Positions 14,268 to 24,393 of a DNA stretch of 64,000 nucleotides are shown one piece after another (positions within the stretch are counted from its first letter, which is position 1; every line of letters begins with the position of its first letter). The notes beneath the pieces were generated by a model, which did not search any database, was not told where the DNA came from, and saw only the letters and a program-made list of their open reading frames with translations. The position numbers and the translations under genes were made by a program. The DNA is from Hypomyces perniciosus (taxonomy: Eukaryota > Ascomycota > Sordariomycetes > Hypocreales > Hypocreaceae), in contig SPDT01000008.1 in the NCBI GenBank assembly GCA_008477525.1, positions 248,001-312,000 of the forward strand, written 5' to 3'.

Positions 14268-14857
14268 ATATTTGTTGAAATAACAAGGTTATACTGAACC
14301 TCATTTATGTGTAGCTTCTAGGAAGCTGCACACAACGCAGCAATAAGGAAACGACTGAGAGTCTAGTTGGGTTAACAATGGATGAACAATTGAATTGTAA
14401 CTGAACTAATAGCTAGAAAGCTACAGAATATCTAGTGATATGCGGCTGGTGTAGAAGTGATTGTATGAACAATAGCTTTGTCTTCTACAATAGTCCTCCG
14501 ACTAGATAATAGGAATGCGGCGGCAGAATTGGGTTCGTGGCCCTATTCCTATTTTCCGCAAAATTCATTTGTATGGGAAATCGGCCAAATCGACTCACGG
14601 CCATACAAACAGGAAACCATTTTAGTCAGATTTTTCACAATAGCCATTGTGGCCATTGTATTGAGTCTAGGGTAGGCGGGATAGCTGGTCCTAGCTCAAT
14701 TGTTATCGTTGAAGATAACAGAAATTTCCTGACTTACACCGAAGTTCCTCCGGAACTCGGTCCTAGCATTGGGCCTAATTCCGGGTCAAGCCAGAATAGG
14801 AAGGTTACCCAAATACACTGAAATCCTTACTTTTTAGCCCTCCTTTTTAACAATATT
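14268..14857. repeat. 580-bp solo LTR nested in the gypsy integrase region
   Basis: The unit at 14,273-14,852 begins TGTTGAAATAAC and ends CCTTTTTAACA. It is flanked by ATATT at 14,268-14,272 and 14,853-14,857. Gypsy integrase sequence is legible on both sides. A second copy (25,675-26,253) matches at roughly nine positions in ten by eye. Composition is normal and RIP signs are few, unlike the host element, so it arrived after the host had decayed or escaped RIP. It contains short inverted repeats, for example ACCGAAGTTCC TCC GGAACTCGGT. Open stretches inside it are short and match no protein I know. Confidence 0.75.
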
Positions 14858-15873
14858 CTTTAGCTTATTATCTAAAGACTAATAGCTAGACTAAACAGCT
14901 AAATGCAGGGGTAGAGTAGTATTTTAGGCAGTTTATAAGTTTTTACTAGAACAATTATATAGACTGGTTATTATTTGCAGAGTTTGCCTAGAATAACTAA
15001 GTATTTAAAGTAATAAAAACTTTGCTGTTTTTTGTAAATTATAGTTTTTACCTGCGCCTAGGAGTTAAGCCCTTAAACCCCTGCCTGCTAAACCTATTTA
15101 TTGCCTAAAAGAGGAGTTTCTATAAAGTAAATACTATAGCTAAGCGTTTCTAATAAATCTTAAATTAACTAAAAGCCTTTATAGTATAATTAATTGCCTA
15201 ATATAAGGCCGCAGCCAATATATTAAAAAAAGACTTATATTAATTTACAGTTAGCGAAAAGGTGTAGTTAAAGACCAAATACCTTAAAATAAACCGCCTA
15301 ATAAAAAAGGGAGAAAATAAATAAGTAGGCTTATATAAAATCCTCAATATATACCCTTAAGCTTACTGACTTAAACTCCCTGACTATATCTACATTTTCC
15401 CTATATTCTATAACTTTCTCTTTAGACTACTGGCAGTCAATAAAGCAAGCTAATGGATATATCTGCTAGGATAAAATACTATTAATAAGCGAGAGAATAA
15501 GAATATACGGGGATAAGTCCTTAAAAGAGATAACGAGATAAATAAAGTGGTGGAAAAGTGGGAATTCGATAAGATCCTTAACTGCCACAACAAGGATAGC
15601 CTATACTATTATATAGCCTAGAAACACTATACACTAAGCTAGCAACCCGCAAAAGATCTAAAAGGACAAAACGCTGCCCTTTTAGAATACTGTATAAAAA
15701 ACCCCGATAAGCCTAGCCTGCCTGCCTGGGTTAAGAAGAGGAAGATAACCGACTAGCCAGACCCGCGATACAGCAGCCGCTTACAACAGAATTAATATAA
15801 TAGGAGGATTAGAATATATATAGTCTTAGAATAGCTATTTAGGGGCAAATAGAGTTTGAAAAGGGGGGGGTAC

Positions 15874-16035
15874 TGTCACGGCACTAAACCTGCCCTCTAA
15901 TAACTTATTAGCATCACGTGCGTCCTCACGTGATAACTTAGTCCTATACCTTCAAACCACATTCTCATAGCTTCTTGCCTTGTTCAAGGCACAACAAAGA
16001 TATCACCTTGACCCGCTGTTCCGTGTGCCGTGATA
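15874..16035 (+). repeat. 3' LTR of the gypsy chromovirus
   Basis: This 162-bp LTR starts TGTCACGGCACTAAACC and ends GTGCCGTGATA. It is nearly free of RIP-type change and is preceded by the polypurine tract. The matched length with the 5' LTR and the GGTTA duplication at 16,036-16,040 fix the boundaries. Confidence 0.88.
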
Positions 16036-16364
16036 GGTTAAGATTAAATGCGTTAACTGCAGTTTCCTTTACTTTTATTAAAGTAAATAGCTTAAAAGCA
16101 GGGAAATTATTATTTAGCTAATTAAAGAGATTTAAATTAATCCTATTCTATACTTTAGCAGTAGTTATATAATTAGTAAAAACAGTAATCTATTTAATTT
16201 ACTAGACTATTAATTCCAGCTTTATAAAAGCAATATCCTTTAAGCTATCTATTATAAAAAATAACTTTAATAGCTTAAAGGCGAGGGTAAAGGGTATAAG
16301 GAGAGATATAATATTAAAGTAGAAGTTTCTAGTAACTTTAATAGTTATTACCTGGGCTTATAAC

Positions 16365-16641
16365 TATAGCGGAGCGCGGTATAGCTGTATAAAGTATAAA
16401 GAGATAGGAAATAAAGCTTGATTCTATAAAAGAGAATATACTATAGTGGCCTTACTATATATATAGATAGCTAATATAAAGAAAAAGCTGTATATATGCG
16501 CTATAAGTATCTGTACAGTCTAATATATCGCTTACGCGATATATATGTCAGCTTGTATCTGCTTTGTAAGCAAATAAGAGCTCCCTAGCGCCGGCCCTAG
16601 CGCTTAACAGGCAGTAGGGCCCCAGCCTACTTAACCGAATA
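16365..16641 (-). repeat. 5' LTR of copia copy B
   Basis: This is the 277-bp partner of 3,090-3,353, starting TATAGCGGAGC and ending TTAACCGAATA on the plus strand. It carries a small extra CCTAGCGC segment near the GGGCCCC block. The copy B internal region (16,041-16,364) abuts its left side and matches 2,760-3,089 closely. Confidence 0.82.
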
Positions 16642-16879
16642 ATACTTTTATAAAAGTAATTAATAACTATTTTTTTTAAAGGGAGAGAAAAAAGATAACT
16701 TAAAATAATTAAAATAAAATATACTTTATAATAGCAAGTCTTTTAAAATAATAGATATATACCTGCTGCAGGATTAATAAAATATATTAAATAATACTTA
16801 AAAAAGCCTTTAAATTGTCGTTATAGTATTTACTGCAGCCAATAATTAAAAATTTACTTAAAGGTTTAGTGTAATTATA

Positions 16880-18350
16880 TTAAAGCTAATAATATATATA
16901 AAAGATTTAGCGAAACTATTAAATAGTTAAAGAGAGTTTAAAAACTACCTATTAAAACATTAATTGTTTAAAGCTATATAAAAAGAGATTAATATACTAT
17001 ATAAATAAAGTATTTAAAAGAGATTAAATAATTAGCAGTGTATTTAAAACCTTTATATATTAAATAAGTATTTATATATAAATTTAATAATAAAAGGAAG
17101 TTAAAATACTGGAAAGTATACTTTATAATATAGGGTAACTTATAGGAATACTTTATAATAAACAGTATATATACTATACTATTTATAGCGCACTCTTTTG
17201 AAATAATAATAGCTTTAACAGCCAAATTTAACTTAAAAATAAAGCAGCTTAATATAAAAAATACCTTTTTTAATATAATCAAAGATAAATAAAAGATACC
17301 TATAATATATAAACTACTAGATAAATTTAAGTAAAAGAATAAATATATAAAGCTTAATAAAGCTTTATATAAACTAAAAGATTTACTATAAGTCTAATAT
17401 AATAAATTGCAATTAACTTTAAAGGAATAAAAATTAAAGGTATACTTAAAGGAGCTATACCTATTCTTTACACTTAATAAAACGATTTTTCTAGTTTTTT
17501 ATATTAATGATATTTTAATTATATATTATAAAAATAATAAAGTATTAGCAATTAAACTTATAATTAACTTAAAAGGAAAATATAAATTAACTAATTATAA
17601 AGATATAAAGTTATTCTTAGGAATTAATATTATTTAAAATTATAAAAAGTATAACATATAATTTTTATAAACATTTGTTTTTAAAAAGATAATATAATAC
17701 TTTAATTTAATTAAAGGAAAAGAGTTTTTAATAATCTTTATTTTACTAATTAAATATAAAAGGAATACTAGCCAGGCAATAATTAAAAAAATTAAAGGCT
17801 ATTAAAAGGAAATAAAATCTATACTTTATACTGCAGTTATACTTTAATTTAATATTACATTTATAGTATTAATACTTTTAAGGTTTTCAAATAATTTAAA
17901 TAAGAAATACTATTAAATAGCCAATTAATTAATCGACTATTTATATATATAACAGCATTTCGCATTATAATATAAAAGGCGCAGTAAAATAAAGGTTTTA
18001 ACTGCAGTAAATAATATGTTTTTTAGTAATAATAAAGAAATATGAAAGTCTTTATAAAGTTACTTTATAACTTTATATAAAGGATTTATTTTATAAAATA
18101 CTATATATTAAAGTATAGTAATTACCTTTATAATAAAGGCAGAACTATTTACTTTACTATAAATAAAAAAAAACTATAAGTCTTTAATATTGATTCCGTA
18201 AGGTAAAATTTAACTTAAGAAAAATATAAAATATAAACTATAATAATTAATAAACTATTACTTTTATAATTAATAAAAGCAGTTAAATTAATATTAAAAA
18301 TATATAGCTATATTAAAAATATTAATATAGTTTATTGAAAGTTACGTATC
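16880..18350 (+). mobile_element. Ty1/copia Pol remnant of a different lineage
   Basis: On the plus strand, copia reverse transcriptase and RNase H can be followed through stops: VFIYKFNNKRKLKYWK near 17,070, ALTAKFNLKIKQLNIKNTFF near 17,215-17,275, FYINDILIIYY near 17,498-17,530 and FLGINII near 17,615. RNase H-like sequence follows to about 18,200. It resembles copy B only loosely at the protein level and is in the opposite orientation, so it is a separate family. I could not define LTRs. Every frame is broken. Confidence 0.7.
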
Positions 18351-19480
18351 TCTTTATAAACTTAATACCTGCTAATAAGCTTATTAAAGTTTTACTTTAA
18401 TAGCATTTTAAATATTTTAAAGTATTATTAAACTTAATAGATTTAAGTATAGTTAAAGAGGAAAAGTAATTATAAAAAGAAATAAAAATATAATAATATT
18501 AAAAAGCAATTATTATTTATTAATCCTTTAATTACTCTTTATTCTTAACTTAATAAAAAGTTATTTATAGTTTTCTATACTATTTAAATGCATATAGTAT
18601 TATTAAAGCTATTTAAAGCTATATTAAAAGCATTAACACTACCTGCATTATCTATATTAATAAAGTTAAGCTTTTTTAATATTTTAAATTATAGCGCAAC
18701 GCTTATTTATACCTTTTAATTATCCGCTTAATTAATTAAAAAAAAAGCAGTTAATTATATATTAAAAGTTTTATTAAAGCTTTACTATTATTAATAGTAA
18801 AGGCTAATTAATAGGCAAATAAAGGTAATACAAAATAACTATATAGTATTTATTATATAGTTTAAATAATTAAATTAAATAATATAAATATACTATAAAA
18901 TATAATAATAATTGCCTGCCTTATAAGTAAAGTATTATTTTAAGTAATTAATACTATTATTATACTAGGCAAAATTACTTTTCCCAGTAATTATTAACTG
19001 CAAACAGTTCTTATAAATAGGCGATTAGCGCCTTAAAGCAAAAGGAGGAGCAGGAGAAGCAGCTGCAGCGCTAGCGCTATAGGTCTTTTTAAAAGCAGCA
19101 GCAGTAAACATAGCCTTTTTAGCAGATTATAGCTATACTAAATAAAATCAGCAATCTAGATTATTAAATAAATACTTTATTTAAATAATTTATAAGCAGG
19201 GTATAAGCTATTTTTAATAATATTAATAATACTAATAATATTAATAATAATTATAAAAGAAGTAAATCGTAAAAAAGAGGAATTATTTGCTTTTTTATAA
19301 TAAAAAAGCCTTAAAACTATTATTTAAAGCGCAAATAGCTATTTATAATACCACTATTACTATTATTTTTATATAAACACTAACTTTAAAGTCACTTTTC
19401 CTTTATTATCTAATTTTATCTATAGCGCATTATAAACGGCTAACCTAGCGATATAGGTATAAAGGAGCTTTAAAGGGACT
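18350..19480. other. AT-rich degraded repeat sequence, family not identified
   Basis: This stretch has the same TpA-rich composition as its left neighbour and no open frame. A glutamine/glutamate-rich plus-strand stretch at about 19,040-19,120 is the only feature that looks like former coding sequence. The block ends abruptly near 19,480, where normal composition begins. Confidence 0.5.
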
Positions 19481-19703
19481 GTTTAACGCTACAACACCAA
19501 ACATTTCGACATCCTGCATTTAAAGAAGGGTCATAATAGCTTCTTTAACTAAGGGGTATATAATACACGAAATACAAGGATAAGGTGCGCAGCGCGTTAT
19601 TGGTTAAATGCTTTATTATATAATCACAGGGGTCATGCAAAGCGTATATAGCAGGGCCCTTAGGGTATACACTTTTACACAATTCAAGCCATAATCTTAT
19701 ACT

Positions 19704-19892
19704 TCAATGCAAGGTGCTCGTAGCTGTATGACATATATGTGTATAAGAAAAAGAAGTGAGGAATATGATGAGATTCAGCTTCGTGACAAACCTACTCTTG
19801 GCCTTGGGGTCAATTGGGGCGTCCGAGATATCTGAGCTGCCTATCTCCATGAGCCATTTCTCCTCAAACACCGACATGTTGAATCTGACCAT
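19704..19892 (-). pseudogene. Possible N-terminal fragment of a transporter gene
   Basis: A 62-codon minus-strand frame contains an acidic stretch followed by DPKAKSRFVTKLNLIIFLTSF. This resembles the lead-in to the first membrane helix of DAL5-type major facilitator permeases. Nothing to the left (the transposon block) continues the protein, so if real it is a truncated relic cut off by the repeat boundary. It is short enough to be a chance frame. Confidence 0.25.
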
Positions 19893-21471
19893 GCGCAGTC
19901 AATAGGCGCGCGGTAAAACAATAAAAAATAATAATAATAATAAATAAAAAAGAAAGAGAAAAAAAGAGGAATGTGATAAGCATAAAAGGTGCTAGAGCTT
20001 ATGAGTAACGATGAAAGTTCTGAGATTGAAGGTAAGGTAGGGTGGGGGTGGGAAGTGGAAGAACGTGGCGGTGCAGTCTAGCACGGAGAATCATAATAAT
20101 ACTTACTATATACGAAGTACGGAGTAGTACAGAGTATGTTTGGCCTGGCCACCGGGGTCTGTTGCGGAGTAGTAGATATACGAAGTACGAAGTTCTGTTG
20201 TAATGCAACCTAGCAATTTTAATTCGGACCATGGCCTGACTTGCTCGAGCATGCAGGTATACTTGCTATAAATATACATACTACATACAACCCATGTACG
20301 AAGCAGCTATGTGTTAGTAGTGAGAAACTGCCGTTTAAGTTAATGGTAGTTCCGCCCCACAAGTAATCTGAAGCCGGCGTGGTAAGACTACGTAGAGCAG
20401 AGCTGTCCGCGTCGATCCGAGTGCTCAACGCGTCTATGCCGGCTGTTGTATTAACAGTGAAAGTAATACTACGTGTCTAGTTCATCAAATAATCTATATT
20501 CAAGACGAGAGCTTAAACTTGATTGTACCTGTACAGAAATATAAAAAAAAACTGGTCATAGAGTAAGGAGTGCCTGTGAGAAATGTAACAACTAATATCT
20601 GTAAAATGTGCATTAGTGAGTGAGGGTAATAGTGACTGAATGTGGGCTTTCTCCAACATCTCGCTTCTTGACCCGTAGGTACATGAATGACCGGAAGCTG
20701 TCCGCGTGCTCTAACATTTCGGTCAAGACAACACGTCCATCAGCTTAGGAACGGTCCACATGGCGAGATTGCTGACAATCAGAGTAGCAGCTCCTCAAAA
20801 TCATAATGATCACTAAGAGGCTGGGCGTTTTCCATGGATACCAAACTTCACAAGGTACCACTCTCGTGTGTCTAATGTATATTACGGATAAAAATTTCAA
20901 ATGCTTATGTATCTCCGATATCGTTGTGCACATATGTCCCTGCTTGCTATCATTTCCGTATTAGCAGCTCTGGATTTGAGACAGGAATTATGCTGAGAGA
21001 AAGATATGTGCCGTTTCGTCCATAACTTGCCTTCACGGTGATGTGCGCCAAGGAGCTTTATAATCATTACTCATGAGCGCCTTACTTCAAACGCTGAAAA
21101 TGTGGCCATTCAATTTTGCTCTTCTTACAAGTAACTCTCAATTCCATGTGGAAATGATCTACCTTCATTACTGGGGGGGGGGGGGGGGCTGAACCTTTGC
21201 TTACATTTCTGGAATCCTTTATGTACGTGTGGATCCGGCATTGATCATGACTTCCCTTATTCGGCACTGTACCATGTATTGTCCCTCCACCAGACAGATC
21301 TGTACTAGCTATTCCGGTCCATTATACGGTCAAATACGGCTCTTTTATATAGCCAACGGGAAGTATATATAGGGCCTCTCACCTCTGTTTCCTCTGCTTG
21401 TTCCCAGATCCCCAAATCACCCGACATTTGAGAAATATTTCTGCCCTGACAGCTTTCGAACTCAAGCTATA
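19893..21471. other. Intergenic region without recognised genes
   Basis: Composition is normal and only short frames are present, none resembling a known protein. It holds an A/T-rich simple repeat at about 19,918-19,967 (AAT units), one TACGGAGTA motif (20,118-20,126) and a run of 16 G at 21,173-21,188. Confidence 0.6.
21364..21372 (+). promoter_or_regulatory. Likely TATA box of the small secreted protein gene
   Basis: TATATATAG lies about 100 bases before the start codon at 21,472 and is followed by a pyrimidine-rich stretch (CTCTGTTTCCTCTGCTTGTTC), the usual core-promoter layout in filamentous fungi. Confidence 0.45.
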
Positions 21472-21732
21472 ATGCATGTGCCTCTCTTCATCCTAAGCCT
21501 CGTGGCTACATTGGCTACTGCTACTCCTCTTACTCACCGCTCCAACTCCAATATCGAAACGCCTTTCCCTCTTTTGGCTGACCGTTCAGGATGCATAGCA
21601 TACTGCGCCTGCCCCTCAGGGCCCAAGTGCTGTGTGAGTTCGAATTTCTCTTATACTCTTCGTTTGCCAGTATTGACTATAGTAATAGTCGGAAAGGGTA
21701 TGCTCTTGCTGTAGGTCATAGACAGCAAGTAG
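21472..21732 (+). CDS. Small secreted cysteine-rich protein (hypothetical)
   Basis: I do not recognise the family. Exon 1 is 21,472-21,633 (54 codons) and exon 2 is 21,715-21,732 (VIDSK, stop). They are joined across an 81-nt intron with a GTGAGT donor, a TTGAC branch-like site and a CTGTAG acceptor. The 59-residue product starts with a clear signal peptide (MHVPLFILSLVATLATA, cleavage near residue 18). A short polar segment follows, then a cysteine cluster SGCIAYCACPSGPKCC (residues 39-54, five Cys). Without splicing the frame would run on to 21,714 with a hydrophobic tail, so the intron changes the C-terminus. The gene stands alone between two transposon blocks, a setting common for effector-like or antimicrobial small proteins. 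Role unknown; secretion is inferred. Confidence 0.55.
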
Positions 21733-22851
21733 GCATTGGCTTGATCTAGCCGTAAGGCTGGCTAGCGAAGCTTGGATCGCGATGGAAGGCCATGTAACTA
21801 GGGGAAGAAGGTCAATATTTATAGCCGTTGTGATCCAATCTCATGTTACTCTCCGGTAGCTGTAATCGATGTGACCTAAAACCGCAGCATATCGACTTCT
21901 CTGGCGTAATGCTGGATGTTTCGGCGGGTGGTTGTATAATTAAGACTCAAACATCCCGGTGCAAGATCATGAACATAAAAATATGGCGAGGGACAAAAAA
22001 TTCCCCTAAGACCCATTCTTACCACGCAATGTCCAACATAGGTTAGTTATGCTAACGCAGCCTATATTTTTGTGAGACCATCAAGGAAATTGCATTGCTT
22101 GGCGCTGCACCTTTCATCCAGGCCTGGGCGTAAGCAACATAACTAGGGTCTCTACGAGTACATACCAGATTGTTGGACGATGAGTTTTTCTACCAGCATA
22201 TGAGCAGCTGTGAGGGCGTGGAGTTCATGGCCACTTGACGCAGTTTATACATTCATCTATTTCGTAGGTACTCGTACTTGTCATCACCATAGTTAATCGC
22301 GACTAGAACGGGCCAGTTTAATCTACTAAGCGAGACATATTAGTCAACAGTAATCAAATTAGGTGACGTTATATTAAATAAACTGGGAGCATCAGTTTAT
22401 CGCGGATATTATCTCGACACGGTATTGGACATCATGGATACACAGGAAGGATGGCCACTGGTGAGACTTGCTATCTCCAAAGCAACCTCCCGAGGTTGAG
22501 GACACATAAATACTCATTCAACGTATTGCTGAGACTTCGACACGACCAGTCACTTTACTCAGGATACCCTGACCAGATGCTGACAGAATGTTTTCAAGGT
22601 CGTCGCAGCTGCTAGGGCGGAAGAGACAGCAATAAAGGTAAAGAAAATAGACAGAGGGAGAGAAGGAGCTACATACGAGTAGTAACTTTTTTCCACCTGG
22701 CCGATGTACTGCCAGGGGGCCTGGACATGTGCTTCTAGGCGAAGTTTACGAATTAGAAAAGTCTCGAAACCTGCACAAGTATTATTCACCCTGCTGGAAA
22801 AGGCTGCTGGGGGTAATACGCCAGGTCTCGGTATATGCGGTCAGCACTAGA
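21733..22851. other. Intergenic region without recognised genes
   Basis: Several frames of 60-80 codons exist on both strands. None has a start context, splice structure or motif that I can support as a gene. Confidence 0.55.
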
Positions 22852-22867
22852 GGCCATCGGGGCAATT

Positions 22868-22891
22868 GATGATGATGATGATGATGATGAT
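22868..22891. repeat. (GAT)8 microsatellite, presumed LINE 3' tail
   Basis: There are eight perfect GAT units, ATC on the minus strand. Placement exactly next to the left 17-bp repeat fits a simple-sequence LINE tail. Confidence 0.75.
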
Positions 22892-24393
22892 ATCCCATTA
22901 ACGTCCTATGGCAAAAGGCCACTAATCCCAGTAAGGCAAAAGGATATACTATGCTAAGTCTAACTATAGTATTACTAATAAACACACAAGCTCCCCTATA
23001 TAGCATTTATTGCCTTAAAGGGCATAGTCTTCTAGCTCCACTCCTATTAGTAGGTTAAAGAGCTGCGAAAATCTTACGTAGTATATTAGGTAACTAAGGT
23101 TAACCCTAGCTTAAAGAGCTAGCCCCTATCAGCTTATAGGCGATTTAACAGTAAACTGTAAGTAAATCCCTTAAAGGATAAAAAAGTGATAATATAAAGG
23201 AAAAAATTAAATAACTAAAATTAAATATAGTTAAGCTTTTTAATAGCGCAGGTATATTTTATTAAAGAAGTTAAAAGCTTATACTATTAAAAAGAAAAGG
23301 TTATAGCTAAATTTTAATAAATAAAAGGTTAATTTCTAAAATAAAAAAATGAATCTTTATTATTATATTTTATTAATCTTTCTAATACAAATATAATTAT
23401 ATATTTTCTTTTTATTATAATTATGAATTATTAATATATTTTTATATTAAACGCGTGTATAATATTATATAATATCTTTATATTAAACCTAGCAGTTAAT
23501 AATCGATAAAGTTTTCTTTATAAAATTATTAGTTTTTTAAAGTATTTACAGTCTACTATTAATTTAAATAGGCAATATATATTAAATATATATTTTTCCT
23601 ATTAATTTTTAAAGTTAATCTTTAATTTTAATCAACTTTTTATAACAGGAATTCAATATAAATATTATATAAATTAATTTTAATTATGTATAATTTAGTT
23701 TTATTAATTAGTTTATAACTTTATTCCTTTATATCCTTTAATAATTAAAGTACTATTAAATATATATATTGTTATTATATATACTTTTTAACTTTTAAAA
23801 TTTAATAAAGATTTATTAAAATAAATTTAAAGGTATACTTTTTCAATAATATATTATAATTATACTATTTAAATAAACAATAATACTTTTTATATTATTA
23901 TTATTAATTAAAGTAGCTTTAAATCCTTTTAAAGCTTTAGCTGCTTTACTATTAAATACTTTTACTAAAATAAATTAAAACTTTTTTACTATTTTATTAT
24001 ATAAAAAGCTATAGCAAATAGCTTTTATAGTAAAGTATATACTATTTATAAATACTATAATATCTTACAGGGCTATTATAGCTATTTAGTTATTAAATTC
24101 TTTAATAGCTTTAGCTTTAGTACTTAAATAAAAGGTTTAAATTTTAATTAGTTTTAAGAAAAAGGCTAATTTTAAGCAGTTTCTAGTAAATTATATAATT
24201 TATTATAGCTTTATTTTAACTATTACTATAATTTATTTATAGATATATTAACTTAATTAAATCCTTTCAATAAAAAGATATTAATTATTTAATTATTGTA
24301 GTTTAATTATAAATTAAAACTTTAAGTATTAAAAAGTTATATTATTAAAGGGATTTTATTTTTTTATATTAAAAGGATAGCCTTTATAGCTAT

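Larger units (their letters stand above)
8847..16035 (+). mobile_element. Ty3/gypsy chromovirus, complete but RIP-degraded
   Basis: Two 162-bp LTRs (8,847-9,008 and 15,874-16,035) are flanked by GGTTA at 8,842-8,846 and 16,036-16,040. A polypurine run (15,861-15,870) followed by TAC lies directly before the 3' LTR. Reading the plus strand through the stops gives reverse transcriptase at about 12,060-12,690 (FYTKLDIIAAFNKLRIAEG, then YFNNILVY for the YxDD region). RNase H lies at about 12,990-13,330. Integrase runs from about 13,700 to 15,480 and is interrupted by a solo LTR. A chromodomain-like segment sits at about 15,540-15,750 (WEFDKILNCHNKDSLYYYIA). Gag should lie at 9,010-11,500 but I could not recognise it. 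Minus the nested LTR, the element is about 6.6 kb. Confidence 0.85.
3090..16641 (-). mobile_element. Ty1/copia retrotransposon copy B, full length but split by insertions
   Basis: This element is bounded by LTRs at 3,090-3,353 (3') and 16,365-16,641 (5'). On the minus strand a copia RNase H segment is legible at about 3,700-4,230 (AKLFPFT, IAKKAINLYYF). Reverse transcriptase is legible at about 4,400-5,060 (YKFN, KNTFFN, FYIKNTLII in place of the FYVDDILI active site). Integrase and linker sequence lies at about 5,860-6,900. All frames are stop-ridden. The internal region is interrupted by a solo LTR (8,480-8,745) and by a whole gypsy element (8,847-16,035), and resumes at 16,041. Without these insertions the element would be about 6.1 kb. 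It cannot code for active products. Confidence 0.8.

Noticed and set aside
14478..14821. Overlapping plus-strand frames inside the 580-bp solo LTR, partly repeated at 25,879-26,076.
   Set aside because: They lie wholly inside an LTR, differ in sequence between copies at many codons, and match no family; non-coding is more likely.
21173..21188. Run of 16 G as a possible regulatory G-rich element.
   Set aside because: It is a single homopolymer with no gene nearby on the correct side; a slippage-prone tract is the simplest reading.
22868..22891. The (GAT)8 run read as a histidine tract in a minus-strand protein.
   Set aside because: The surrounding frame crosses the edge of the transposon block; the run is better explained as a LINE tail.
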